Source: Corella eumyota (taxonomy: Eukaryota; Chordata; Ascidiacea; Phlebobranchia; Corellidae). Taken from it: a DNA stretch of 64,000 nt. Of the stretch, positions 36,801 to 48,753 are shown in pieces. Position 1 is the stretch's first letter. Every line of letters starts with the position of its first letter. The stretch spans positions 2,976,001 to 3,040,000 of the forward strand of contig OY720101.1 of the NCBI GenBank assembly GCA_963082875.1, written 5' to 3'. The notes under the pieces are model-generated. The model was given only the letters and a program-made list of their open reading frames with translations, was not told where the DNA came from and made no database searches. A program made the position numbers and the translations under genes.

Positions 36801-37915
36801 ATTAGCATTCTTAAAAAACTTATTTAACTCAAATTTGAGGCTGTTAAATTGTAAAAATTCGCACAAAACTTTGATTAACTTTAAAAAATAACTCGAAATA
36901 TGTATCTCGATGCGGTTCACTGGCGTTACTAAGAAGCTATCTTGTCGTCAAGTGCTTAGTTACTCGCGCGAAACAAGGGCAAACAATTCGAGATTTCTCT
37001 CTTTTATTATGACATCACAAAAAACGACAGGTTTGCCATTGTTTAGGACGATTGTTTGTATCTTTTAATGTCGTTGGAGGTTATTGTAGTAAAATTGGGC
37101 ATTGTGACGTGTTGGGATTTAAAGTGTATTAACAGTTACGTCACAAAAGATAACGACTACATTTTCTCACCATTTTTATCATTTTGGCATTAAATGTTAT
37201 GTTTAAAATGATAAAATAAATTGATTTTATATCCTGGTTTGTTCAAAAGACCCTTAACCCAAATAAAAGACTGCTAATATTTGTAATAACAAAGGTATTT
37301 TTTATTACAATCTAACTTATACCAAACCCATAATTTAATGCATAGGTGAGCACAATTAAGCGAAAAAGTAACTTCGTTAAAAAGTGATTCGTTACACAAT
37401 ACATTAACTTCGTTAACTTTAATTTGTGAAATTAAATACAAAGAAACTAAAGTTATCTATAACCGTTAACGTTAATATTTAATTAAACAATCCTTTCGCA
37501 TCAATTCGCAGTTTAGTTGAACTTTTGAATTAAAGAAAAATATTTTACAAAAAAATTTTCTAGCGCCAGTTTGCAGTTATCAAAAACTGGCAATAAGAAA
37601 AAAACTGGCAATAAGAAATACCACACAGGGATTGTGACATCATTTCCGCCCAGCTACCCACCGTGCCTTACTTACTATCTTAACCCTTTAGGCCTATTCT
37701 ATCATCTCACCCAACCCCGCCTTCCCTTTCCTCTTAACCTAACCCTGCCTATCCCCATTCCGGCTTCCCTTTACTCTTATCCAACCCTGGCAGCCTTTCC
37801 CGCTTACCCTTCCTTCGTCTCCCCCTTTCCAACCCTTAACCCTTAACCCTCTTGCCTACCTTTTCCCACCTTACCTTGACCCTGATTCCTCCATCCCGTA
37901 AGTAAAATGAGACAT
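33827..37915 (-). CDS. SAXO1: Stabilizer of axonemal microtubules (SAXO1/2 family), first exon tentative
   Basis: SAXO proteins bind and stabilise microtubules of cilia and flagella through repeated Mn motifs. Exons on the minus strand: 37875-37915 (tentative start within an open exon to 37965), 35543-35713, 35260-35462, 35012-35115, 34284-34851, 33827-34128; 1389 bases, 462 aa. Recurrent units of the form T-x-[YF]-x-x-[DS]-[YF] with downstream K-P are visible: TTFRSHYIPHP, SMYTQDY, PTYQSDFKRW, STFQQDYIHRY, TTFRTDF, EFRDSFVAWP, LLTTQRIDF, TNYSRDFKKW. EFRD-AWP followed by a later ELLTT matches vertebrate SAXO1 in order. Exons 2-6 are firm. The first exon was chosen because its donor (AG, phase 2) joins exon 2 in frame, but it lies inside the transposon-like interval 37341-39110 and does not show the CxCxxCxCGRHxCP N-terminus of vertebrate SAXO1, so the true start may be elsewhere. 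Confidence 0.82.
35714..37340. other. Presumed first intron or upstream region of SAXO
   Basis: About 1.6 kb of AT-rich DNA upstream of SAXO exon 2. I found no exon with the expected N-terminal Cys-rich motif and no other gene. It is either the first intron, if the exon at 37875 is used, or the promoter region. Confidence 0.45.
37640..37890. repeat. Pyrimidine-rich low-complexity block
   Basis: Strongly C/T-biased plus strand with CCCTTAACCC-like runs at 37831-37851, in sharp contrast to the AT-rich surroundings. The open plus-strand frame through it is compositional, not a gene. It borders the tentative SAXO first exon. Confidence 0.75.
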
Positions 37916-38168
37916 CCATCCACAGACGGAGCTCTTTCCACTTGTCCAGCAATAACAGCTTTCATCTAGAAAAACAAAAAAGGCATTTATACCGGTTCCA
38001 TTTGTTAGATAGGCTGTTTATGAAAACAGAAAAGTTAAAAGATACAAATGATTAGAACAAGTCCGCACATATGATCTCGATATCCGGAATTGCCATAAAA
38101 TGTTATACGCATAAAAAAAAATTGTGTTTGTGGTGCCTAATTTAAATTTATTCTACAAAATTATTACT

Positions 38169-39055
38169 CACCACAAATAGTAAGATATTTATTTATAAGT
38201 TGTAAGAGCAAATGTGCAATTATCTGTGGGGTCCCCCCAACAATTTAAACTACTGTCTTATGACTTTGGCTTAAAGGGGACTTGTCATATTACATTTAAT
38301 AATGTGATGCGGTAATTCCTGACATTTATTAACTTAGATTTAAAAAATTGAGATAACGAACTTATATTAACGGAAGCACAAATTAACGAAAGTTAACAGG
38401 TCCGATAATAACTTTTTAAGTTTCCTTAAAAGTTACATTTTTAAAATTATTTTTTTTTAATTATTACACACCACAAATAAGAAGACATTTATTTATAAGA
38501 TGTAATAGCAAATGTGCAATTATCTGTGGAGTCCCCCCAACAATTTAAACTTATGACTTTAGCTTAAAGGGGACGTGTCATATTATATTTGATAATGTAA
38601 TACGGTAAAAAGGCGGTAATTCCTGACATTTATTAACTTAGATTTAAAAATTGAGATAACGAACTTATATTAACGGAGGCACAATTTAACGAAAGTTAAC
38701 AGGTTCGATAATAATTTTTAAAGTTTCCTGAAAAGTTACATTTTTAAAATTATTTTCTTTAAAATTATTACGCACCACAAATAGTAAGATATTTATTTAT
38801 AAGATGTAATAGCAAATGTGCATTTATCTGTGGGGTCCCCCCCAACAGTTTAAACTATTGTCTTATGACTTTAGCTTAAAGGGGACGTGTCATATTACAT
38901 TTAATAATGTGATACGGTAAAAAGGCAATAACTCCCTCCTGACATTTATTAACTTAGATTTAAAAATTGAGATAACGAACTTATATTAACGGAAGCACAA
39001 ATTAACGAAAGTTAACAGGTCCGATAATAATTTTTAAAGTTAAATTTTTACGCAA
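38169..39055. repeat. Three tandem copies of a ~300-bp unit
   Basis: Units begin with CACCACAAAT at 38169, 38469 and 38773 and share the internal order TTATTTATAAG, ATTATCTGTGG then GGTCCCCCC, AGCTTAAAGGGGAC, CCTGACATTTATTAAC, GATAACGAACTTATATTAAC and AACGAAAGTTAACAGG. Small indels separate the copies; the third is cut short and runs into the transposon-like right end. Confidence 0.92.
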
Positions 39056-39118
39056 AAGTTAACTTCGCTAATCAAGGATTAGCGGGTTAACGGTTTGGTG
39101 CCCATCTCTGATTATATG

Positions 39119-40070
39119 ACTTTGATTTAAACAAGGTCTTACCTTTTTAATTTTTTTGAAGATCATTTTTTCCATTTGCCCTTTAAATTCAGATTTTATA
39201 TGAACCTAAGTTATGTTAACTGCATAAACTTTTAAGCGATTATTCTACTTTAACACATAATCTAAAAACAAAAAAATGATCAATTAAAATATATTAAAAT
39301 TAATAATGCAATCATATTGGTTTATATGGAACTTTTTTTTAAACTTTAAGTCATTGTAATGCTGTTTTGTATAGAAATAATTAAAACAAAACACGAATTA
39401 AACGTTTAAAATAATTTGAACTGAAATGGGAATATTCCATGGTGTGCTGTAAAATAATTAATATCAAAATATCAATTTCAAAATAACAAGATTAATATAA
39501 AATATTTACAAAATAAAAATTATACGCAAATGTTAAACTAGAATATTATTTACTATTGCAACTTAGCAATGAAAATTAAGAATTCGATTAAAATTATGTT
39601 GTAAAAAGTTTAATAAAAATATTTGACAAATTTGTGGAACTGCTGCATTTTATCTTTGCAACATTTACAAAGATGGAACTCTAATATTTGACAAAATTTA
39701 TAATTAAAAAAAGCAAAAAATTGAAAAATCTTTTAAAGATGTAACGCAAGGCAAGAAACAATAATATATTATACAAAGAAAAATATGATTTAAAAAAGAA
39801 CAACAATCAAACAGGGAGAAAGTATGAGATGAGTTTAACTAGTTTGTTCTTATCGACTATCTGTACCGTTCAATTTAAATCATTTTTGTACAAAATATGT
39901 CAACAACTTTTCAAAATCTTTCTTAAATAAAACCATCAGTTTTTTTAAACAAAAAGGAATAAAATTTAACCCCAACTTATAGTGCACGGAGTCTTTTTTG
40001 TCTTAGAAAGTTGTCCCAAAGTTAAAAATCCAGGAGGCTAATGTTTGTAGGGGTTTTGTAGATTATAAAA
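39119..40070. other. Intergenic region downstream of SHC
   Basis: AT-rich DNA between the transposon-like element and the SHC stop codon. It likely includes the SHC 3' UTR. No gene or repeat is recognised. Confidence 0.5.
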
Positions 40071-43000
40071 CTATCTCTCGATTTGTCGAATGACTGGTTG
40101 TCTTAATAGCAGAACAGAGCCTGATGATACGATAGGGAGATTGTTGTCACGATGAAATGAGATAAGGTGGCTTACACTGTCAAATTGTCGGTCTTTAGTT
40201 CGAACCTACAACATCAAAATTAAACAAAATTACGAAAAGCAACCTGAAGTAGAATATACTTCACTTAATATTTTTCCTTTTTTTAAATATTTTCCCCTTT
40301 TTGTAACAAAAAAATAAAATGACTTACAATGCCGTTAGGGTCAACCAATAACAAATGTTTATATTGACCCTCTTGTACCCCGCTCAAAACAAACTGCCCC
40401 TTAGTTGAGCTCTCGCGAACTAGAAAGTCACCATCCCGTGACAATAAAGGTTCGGCTTCTTTCCTGGACACGTTGCCATGGAACCAGGCTTCTGATTGGA
40501 GGGCGGTGGTGGCAGTGGTTGGTGTCATTGGTGGGTTGGTGGTGTTTGAAAATGGTCCTTTTGGTAAAAAATGTAAATTTTTACAAATTTCTTTTTTTTA
40601 AATAAATTAAAATAAATAAAAGCAACTTACTCATATCAAATGCATCTGTTGAGGGTCGTTTTTGATCTCTAGTGACCCCTATGGCGGCTGCAATTGCAAG
40701 TGCACCACCACCAACTGAACTTATTTCTGTAAAAATAAAAAAGTTAAAAAAATTTTTATTGTACTTGGGTAAAAAAATCTGTTTAACAATTTTGTAAAAA
40801 AATATCAATAATTAAACACAGTAAAGTCAAACTTTACAAAATATAATTAATACTTTTAAAACATTCTTTAAAAATGCCCTAAACTTTTGCACATTCTTAT
40901 TACATCTTGAGTCAGGTTTAATTTTATAGGTAAATAGAAATTTACACACAATGGTTTCACACACAAATTACAATGTACATGCTCAAATGAGTCACTATAT
41001 TATAATCATTATGTGAAAGGCAATTTACTGAGCTATAACATTACACCAGGATATAAAATCCAAGTCAACCATGAATGGAAACGAAACTTGAATCAATATT
41101 TCCTTACAAAACAATTTTACTTTTAACTATTCCAAAAATTATTGATAATAAAATATTTGACAAATTACTGAATTAGTTTAACTATTTGTAATATGTGTTT
41201 TAAAATCTAGATAAAATAAATTGTGAAATCACTAAATGCACTATAAAATTAATTTAAGTAAAATGATTATGATTAAACAAAATAGCAACACACTTAGATA
41301 AATTAAATAAATGATAAATTATTGATTAAAATAAAACTAACGTTTATGTGGTGAGGTTGGTGGAGTGGCAAGGTCGATTAAATTTCGATCTAATTTACTT
41401 TGTGGTTGTTGTTGATTGCTGGTTTGTGTTACCCTTGTATTAGCTGGGGCCTAGAAAAACAGAAATTATAAACAATATTATAGGGCTTAGATTAATCAGT
41501 CTAAATGTATACTAAATTAAATATAGATAAATATACAATTTAAAATTAGTTTTTAATTAAAATTCACTTCACAATTTTTTTTTTTTTTTCTACCTCATGG
41601 GGTAGAACAGTGGTGTTGACATAATTGTGATCTTCAAAGTTTCTTGCCGCAGCACGTCTCGGGGTCGGTACAGGGGTTGGCACTTGGGTCACAGGGGTCA
41701 TGGGTGTATTGGGGGTCATTCCACTAACGCCAGACTATAAATTTAAAAATTAATTTATGAATATTTAAAAAAAAACAATTAGAAATTCTGTAAAAAAAAA
41801 TATTTTAAATGCTTTATAATCCATATAGTACATAACAAAAAGTATCTGGGAATATTAAAATACAAAACCTAATACACATAATTAAATATTTATAAAAGCA
41901 CAGGGTTCTTATTACACTGACAAAGTTTAAATAATAGAATTTTAAGTCTATCGAAAAATCCATTCATCATACTACTGTTTAGTTTGGCGGTTTATCTTTC
42001 TCTAATAAATAAAGAATATTTTATAATATGTTGATTTTATTGATTTTTCTCAGAAATATTCCACATAATTCTAAGGACCGAGGTTCTAGTTCTTAAGAGC
42101 GGAAATTCAATAATGTGGTTGTTTATTTTATAATATTATATTGTTAATTCTAATTAACATTTTTGCAAAAATTGGCACATTTTATGCAGAACTCACTGCA
42201 ATAACCTAGTTTAATGGTACGTTATTTAAAAAAAACCTTAAGTTTTAGATATAATTAATATTATTTTCAGGTAATTTCTAACAATATTTAAAGCAAATAA
42301 ATTAAAAATTTGTTTGGCATAAATTTGTAAAAACGAATTAAATAAAAATTGATTTTTGACCCGATACATAACAAGTCAAGTCCAAAAATTAAATCCGGGA
42401 TCAAAATCCCCTGAATAATTGATCACAATAATTAAATTACATCAAAAATAATCAATTTTAAGTCAAAAAAATTAAATCAAATTCTTACCTGTACTCCATT
42501 GTTAATGTATTCTTGATTTTTTGATTCTTCTTCCCTGATTGGTCTGTTTTCGTCCAATCGTTTAAGTCCCGCCTCCGGTATGTTTTTGCCTGGAAGTTCG
42601 TTGTAATATTCAGGTTCATCATCTCCCCATCTGATAATTAAGTTGTTTTTTTTAATTACTAATGTAATATTTATATGTTTGGCATTTTTAAATATTGTTT
42701 TTAATAAACAATTAAATTTAATTTGGCCTACCAAAATAACATTAGAAGTTACTAGGTAATATTAGTTTTTAAAAATATTTTGCATTAACATTTATAAACA
42801 TTATTTAAAAAAAAAACTTCAAAAATGTAGAGTAAACTTTACCTTGACTTTCCATCATGAAACAAGGGTTCTGTTCTGTCAGGGGGGGTAACAGCTTTGG
42901 GGGGGTTCTTGAGATATTCCTTAAACCTAAGTTCAAATGCTTGACCTACTGTGTTAATAACATCTTGAGCTAACCCATCTGTGCATTTAAGTACATGACA

Positions 43001-44825
43001 TGCTAGAAATTAAAATAAATGTTTAATAATTTAAAAAAAATATTTAAATTTTTAAACAAAATTATTAGGCTATTTTAAAAGAATATTAAGTTGCATATAG
43101 TTTTACAATTGTTATTTTTGGTTATCTTTAAATCTTTATATACTTTACTATAAAACATATCATTGGCAATTAATTTACCTCTGTTATTGATTGGATCTTT
43201 AGCAACATATGCAACGTAATCAATCGTATCTGGGTCTCCTCCTGATGCAAATGAGATAGATTGCATTTGGTGGTTGGCTATAAACTAAAAAGTGTGAATT
43301 TTATTAAAATTCTAATCCAAACTAATATGAAAAAATACAATAAGCATATTGGCTATACTACAAAACACAATACCATAATTATGCTAAGATGCTATATTTT
43401 TAGACATAAATTAAATAGACATTGAGACAAAAAAGGCTTGGAAATTTTTAAATTGTACAAAATTATAAAAACATATATATTAACAGGCTAAAAAAATAAA
43501 AACAATCCAATTTCTTACTTGTCCTGTGTTGGTTACTACTAGAGTGAGACTTGCAGTTGAAATAGTTAAATTAATATAAGCTTGTGAAAACTGTAGGTTG
43601 GGTCGGTCACCCAGAATTCGTGCCACATCTTTTGGTGGCTTCTTTTTTGAACTACGAGTGGCAGCAGGTGGCAAAGGTGACACACCAGTGGCACCTAAAA
43701 TACGCCAGATGGCCTCTCTGGAAAATTTTAATAAATCAGTAATTAAAACTTAAAAATATTAAAAATACAAAAATAAAAATAATTAATTTTCTTTTAATTA
43801 TCTTAAAATTATTTTTCAATGTAATAAAAGATTAGAGCAAAAAAAACCTAATTCAGTGGGCATAACACCAGCTTAAGCATAAAAAAGCTATAATAATATT
43901 ACAATAAATGTTTTTTTAAGGTTTTAACACCAATTGATTTAATCATCACTCAAAATTTTATTTTTATTTCCTAATCAATAAATTTATTTACACAAACAAC
44001 ATAAAACTGGTAAAGAGAAAATTAGAAAAATTATTTTTCCAAAAAAATCTCTAAAAAATGTCGGTTAGGCTAAAATTTATTTATTTTGATTTTGACAAGC
44101 TGTCAGTTTTTCGATAAGTTAATTTAGTAATTTTATTGTTATGGTACATACAAATTAGAATGCCTTCAGGGTAGTTTATATTTAATTCACCTTCTCCAAC
44201 TAATTTGCAACACAAATATTAACTTTTTAACCAAGCTACTGCAAACTTTAATTTATTTAATGCTATTAAAAACACAAAAATTTGAATATAATAAATTATT
44301 AAAAATTTGGTTAAAAATTACTTAGTTGCAATTGTTCTCATGTCGAAGTCCAATGTTCTCATACTTTGTCTAACTTCAATACATCCAAGATACTGCGACA
44401 AAAATTTAATTTATAAATTTTATTTATTTAATCCAACTTAATTTTATTTTTCGTAATTTCGTATTAATTCATGGCTGTGAAACTATGCTACAATGACTCA
44501 GAATTAAAAATAATTCAGAAATTTAATTAAAACACATTTCTTTATATGGTTATTTACATGAACAACTGATATATACACCATATTACTAATGTCATTAAAG
44601 AGAAAAAGAAGGCACAAATAAAGAAAACTAGAAAATTTCTTTAGGCAACAATAGCTTTAAATATTAAAAAAATTTAAAACTTACCTGCACGGAGTATACA
44701 ACCCCAGGCCCCATGACTGAGGTATCGGGGTGTAACCAACCTCGCTGTGGTTTGTTTACAAAACTTCCCGATTTTCTCCACTCCGTTGTCTGATCTCCTT
44801 CAACCAACTTCTTATTTTTTCGCAT
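40071..44825 (-). CDS. SHC1: SHC-transforming adaptor protein (PTB-CH1-SH2), 509 aa
   Basis: Adaptor that couples phosphotyrosine receptors to Grb2/Ras. Exons on the minus strand: 44685-44825, 44322-44392, 43519-43717, 43179-43284, 42843-43002, 42489-42630, 41594-41734, 41342-41450, 40631-40726, 40328-40557, 40071-40205; 1530 bases. The N-terminal PTB domain (about 17-222) shows [58 protein letters not shown] and the C-terminal helix [11 protein letters not shown]. The CH1 region has YYNELPGK (Tyr 234/235) equivalent to the vertebrate YYNDFPGK site, plus Y-I-N at 267 and Y-V-N at 311, all matching the Grb2 consensus pY-x-N. The C-terminal SH2 domain (about 413-505) has [21 protein letters not shown] with the binding Arg, [25 protein letters not shown] and LRQPV. 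The start lies just before the PTB, giving a p46-like form without the long CH2 region of p66. Confidence 0.95.
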
Positions 44826-45809
44826 CATTTTTGTAAAAATTTATTTTTTGTAAATTATTTAGTTAAAATTTTTGTACACATAGAACAGCTGTAAAAATAA
44901 ATATATTGATATGAAAAACTGTATAATGTAATGCTAAACACTTACATAGATCAAAAAGCTAATAAATTGCAATACCATATAGCAATATTACTTATATTAG
45001 CTGGTGTTATTTGTTCAAGTTTATTTTTTTAACCTATTAATAAATTTATTTTAATCGTAAGTTTTAAATTTGTTTATTTTTTTAAACATAAGTTTTTATT
45101 TTAAACATAAGTTTTAAATTTTCAAAACATAAGTTTTAAATTTGTTACATAATATCCTGGTGAAAACAAAATACTAAGTAAAGGAAATGTTTTTTTTTCC
45201 ACATAGTTGCATAGACGTAAGTAGTTTAAAAATAACTCGACAAATTACAAAAACAGACCCGTTTTGGTCATTACATTATCACTGTAATTATAATAACTAG
45301 TAAATATTAGTCAGTTACCAACCTTACTACTAACTTAACGTTATTTCTATAAATAGATTGTTACTAACTACCAGATAATTGATTGGTGAAATTAATACGT
45401 TAAGGCATTGTTGTTTTAACAATCGCTTAAACAAATAACTTTTAGAACAAGTAAAAAACAATCAAGTTTCTATTTTTAATTGTTTTTAAAACGCTCTTTA
45501 TAAAATGCAACTTTTCAAAGCGTTACTAAACTTTAATAGGTCAGTTTTATTTACTTCCGCAACCGGGTTTAAGGTTTTTAATGAAAAAACAAAATAAATC
45601 AAATTCTTTTGATTTTATATTTACTATGAACTAAGAAGAGGCTGGCTTGTAACAAAGTGTGTCACGTTGCGTCACGTCAACGATTTAACAGAAAAAATTA
45701 CCCTATACCTACACAAAAACGTTCTTTGGCGCCAATAACTTAACACCAATAACAAAGGCACAGTGTATGTATTTATTTGTAACTTTTTTTGAATACAATA
45801 ACAAACAAG
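44826..45809. other. SHC upstream intergenic region
   Basis: About 1 kb between the SHC start and the stop of the next minus-strand gene. A small repeat of CATAAGTTTTAAATT-type segments occurs at about 45057-45145. No gene is seen; the SHC promoter should be here. Confidence 0.5.
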
Positions 45810-47241
45810 TTAATAACCAGCGAGTAGCTCTTGCTGAATTGCTTGTTTTCTAAATTCTCGTTTTTTCGAGTTTGATTCCCGCCATCTTTCTTTCTCCTTC
45901 TGGCCTTGAAGAACCTAGAAACAAATAACAGCAAAATAAACTTTTAAGAAGACTTAAATTCTTACACAATACATTAAAAATAGACGTTAAAAGTATCTTA
46001 AAAAAAACTACTTTATCGTATTCTGGATTATTCATTTTGTAAGAAAACTTCCACAGGAGCCCTTTGTGACGTAGGCTTGTGTTTCTAGATGCAAGTGATG
46101 CAGTGTCAGAATGTTTCTCGTAGGTTAAGTTTGCCGATGAAGTATCTCGCTGGGGAAGATTTTTATTATATCTTAAAAACAAAACAAACAAGTGAGAATT
46201 AAAATCGATTTTTTTTCTAATAAGAAGCCAGTTTACCAGCAAATATTTTATACAACAAACACCTGTTGTCCAGTGAAAGAGGTAGATGTTTGATCCTTCC
46301 CTGAGCTTTTAACCTTCTGAACGCAAGAGGAGCAATTATTCTTCCTCGCTCGTCTGTTGGAGGAACTCTTGCCTCCGTAAGTACTCCTAACTGCTTCATC
46401 TCCTATTTTTAAAAATATCAAAGTTTTCATCTTATTAAAAGTTATCTCGACAGCATATAATAAGAAGAATTAAAAAAAACTCACTACTAGTTCTGCCTTA
46501 GTTGCTGTTATTTTTTTAGATCTTCTTAAAGGATCGCGAAAAATATCTCCGTTTTTGATAAACCTCGCGTAAGTAAACTTCCCCATTCTCGATGGCGGAG
46601 GAATATTTAACGGATACATCGACGCCACTAATGATGATATTCCACGACCTTCAGGATTGTAATTAGATCCTGCTCGACTGCTAAAATGTCGCCACACGTT
46701 GGCATTATATTGGGGGTCCGGTTGGGGTAATATAAGGGGTTCTAATCGGCCTGCATCGACCCAGGTTTGGAACGAAGAAAGGGGGTAAATGATAGTGGAT
46801 TCTTCTCGAAACGTTCGTAACCTAAATATAAGAAATTTAAAAAAAAATTAACTAACTAAAATTATGAACAATTGCGCAGTTAAAAAATTCTCAAGACTTA
46901 TAACAATATTCGTGAAACCGAATTAGAACATTAAGTTTTGCTAAATTTGCATTTTTGTGCTTTAATATATAAGGTGTGATTAAACCCATAATGTATACAA
47001 TGTTTTTAAACTTCACAATATTACATATTATTACAATAGCAGATTACTGTGACTAGCAACACCTGTGATTTATCGAAATTTTTGTATCCGTCGTTGGACT
47101 CTTTTGCAACGCCAACCTTGTCTCAGGCCGTGGTGTAAAAGCTGAAAAGGAAACACCTTTTTCGGGAAAAAGATTTTCTCTTTCTTCTATCGGAGTATTG
47201 TTGATCCTTAGGTCGGGACTGGGTGGCAAACTTAAAGTCAT
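45810..47241 (-). CDS. Unrecognised 306-aa basic protein, five exons
   Basis: Exons on the minus strand: 47063-47241, 46485-46821, 46263-46402, 46012-46171, 45810-45914; phases join exactly and total 921 bases. I do not recognise the family. Visible traits: no signal peptide or membrane segment; an acidic/Pro-rich start (MTLSLPPSPDLRINNTP); a Pro/Arg-rich middle with PLSSFQTWVDAGRLEP, MYPLNIPPPSRMGKFTY and NGDIFRDPLRRS; and a charged C-terminal helix rich in Lys/Arg/Glu/Gln (QGQKEKERWRESNSKKREF). The short aromatic and Pro-Pro segments and low complexity recall small ciliary microtubule-inner proteins, but that is only an impression. Consistent five-exon phasing with good splice sites argues that it is a real gene. 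The start is the only ATG upstream of the conserved-looking frame; an earlier exon is possible. Confidence 0.7.
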
Positions 47242-48159
47242 ATTTACAAGTTAGGAATAATTTCTACGGATAGTGCGTTATAAATATTACCACAACAACT
47301 ATAACTTTTTTCTATATGTGTTGGGATCTATCCATTTTAGCTTGTTGAAACTAACAGTACAAGAAAATTCTTATTATCTTAATAAAATATCAATGTACGT
47401 TAACTGTTTGCTGCCTAGCTAATGCATATAATAAACACACAACCCTAACCATAAAGTGAAGCTTTTAACCGTTCAATAATATATTAAAACGCCTTCTGCA
47501 AATTTGTTTAAAATGTTTAACTACACATTAGCTGCTGATGTGGTTACCTACATTTATTCATGTTCATTGATTTATTACACAAACTGTTCACGTAGCTACT
47601 TTTATTTGCTGTGACAATAGGCGACACGCGGAAAGCTATTGATGATGTCACAATCATGCCATTGTACAAACAAAACACAATGAAAAGCGTAGTGCTCAAC
47701 GAATCAAGTATTCGATACAAACTCAAAACTGATTGACTTGGAAAAAATTAACTCTACCAAATTGAACGTAAATATTAAAATTAGATGCATTTAGAATTCC
47801 AAACTGGCCTTTTCAGATTTTTTTTTTACATTTTCTGTGACGCAACAATGGAATATAGCGGTCAAACAAACAAACAAACAATATTAATGTAATTACAATA
47901 CACATTCTTGTGATTTTGAAGTTGTTCCTAGTACCTGTCCCTTGCAATTTTAAACTTAACTAAAACGTGAAACAAATAAATATTAATACATAGGTAAATT
48001 TTATTCTCAAAAAATACCTTTTTCTGAATAAACACTAAACAAAAACAACAAAATTTAACAAGTTTAAAAATAAAACTTTAATATGTTAACAGCTTTCCTT
48101 AAACAGTGAAATACTATAACTTATATACTTTTTGGAACTATACAATAAAATGATTTATA

Positions 48160-48245
48160 ATAATGGGGTAGCAAGTCCGGTGGTGGGAATCGAACCCAGT
48201 AAATCAATGCTTGAATTTGTTGGTTGCGATTCTAACTCAACAAAG
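48160..48245 (-). repeat. tRNA-like fragment of a second SINE type
   Basis: On the minus strand it contains GGGTTCGATTCCCACCACCG, a good pol III B-box with T-arm, and an upstream GAGTTAGAATCGCAACC that resembles an A-box/D-arm region. It differs from the other SINE heads in this window and lacks paired acceptor ends, so I read it as a tRNA-derived SINE fragment, not a tRNA gene. Confidence 0.55.
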
Positions 48246-48397
48246 GTTGAATCTAAAAAAATGTTTCTTGTAAAAATCCCTTTTTTTAATTTTTTTTTTA
48301 AATATCTAACTTTAAAAAATCAAAAATATTTATCAAAAAATTTTTTAAAATTTTTGTAAAACAAATTTTCATATATACATATTTCCGGGTAAATTAG

Positions 48398-48691
48398 TTT
48401 TTTTTTGTATATATCTTTATCCTTGATGTGGGAAAGTCGAATGCGCGACTTAAACATAGAGTAACATCAGTTACTCCAAACCAGTTTCGAGTTGCCTTTT
48501 TGCAGTTAGGGAATTTTATAGATTATAATTGCCCGGTAATTATGCTGCTAATTAGGTGCTGGCTCAGCGAGAGTTCATACAGTTTATAGCACCTTTCTCA
48601 AGAGCGCTACAGCATGAGGTCAATGGGGATTGAACCCACGACCTCATGTGTGGTGTAGCAAGTATTCTTACCACTACACCACACTGCCAGT
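48398..48691 (-). mobile_element. tRNA-derived SINE, copy B, 3' of HAUS6
   Basis: Full-length match to the element at 28114-28405, same orientation: tRNA-like head at the right (TAGTGGTAAGAATAC A-box region and GGGTTCAATCCCC B-box), body, and poly(A) tail (poly(T) at 48398-48406). It lies about 60 bp beyond the HAUS6 stop codon, so it may be transcribed within the HAUS6 3' UTR and could supply its poly(A) context. Confidence 0.85.
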
Positions 48692-48753
48692 TAAGTAAAT
48701 TTAAAATGCTAGTTAATTTAAAATGCTTTATTTATTTTTAGATACAAAAATGT

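Larger units (their letters stand above)
37341..39110. mobile_element. Non-autonomous hAT-like DNA transposon carrying tandem repeats
   Basis: The right end, read inward on the minus strand, is CAGAGATGGGCACCAAAC, close to the hAT-type CAGAGxTGGG terminus. The left end, CATAGGTGAGCACAATTAAG, is an imperfect inverted match. Flanking octamers are ATTTAATG (37333-37340) and ATTATATG (39111-39118), six of eight identical, consistent with a decayed 8-bp hAT target-site duplication. Internal GTTAACTTCG-rich subterminal motifs occur near both ends. There is no transposase frame. The interior holds a pyrimidine-rich block and three 300-bp repeats. The ends could instead belong to two nested elements. 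Confidence 0.6.
47242..48753. other. Intergenic region with tRNA-derived repeats
   Basis: Between the unrecognised gene and the HAUS6 stop. Apart from the tRNA-like fragment at 48160-48245 and the SINE at 48398-48691, it is AT-rich with a short CAAA microsatellite near 47860-47880. No gene is supported. Confidence 0.55.

Noticed and set aside
37571-37846. Plus-strand Pro/Leu-rich open frame of 91 codons
   Set aside because: Compositional product of the pyrimidine-rich block inside the transposon-like interval; no family or splice context.
37831-37851. Interstitial telomere repeat
   Set aside because: The runs are CCCTTAA, not CCCTAA, and sit in a broader pyrimidine-rich block without a regular array.
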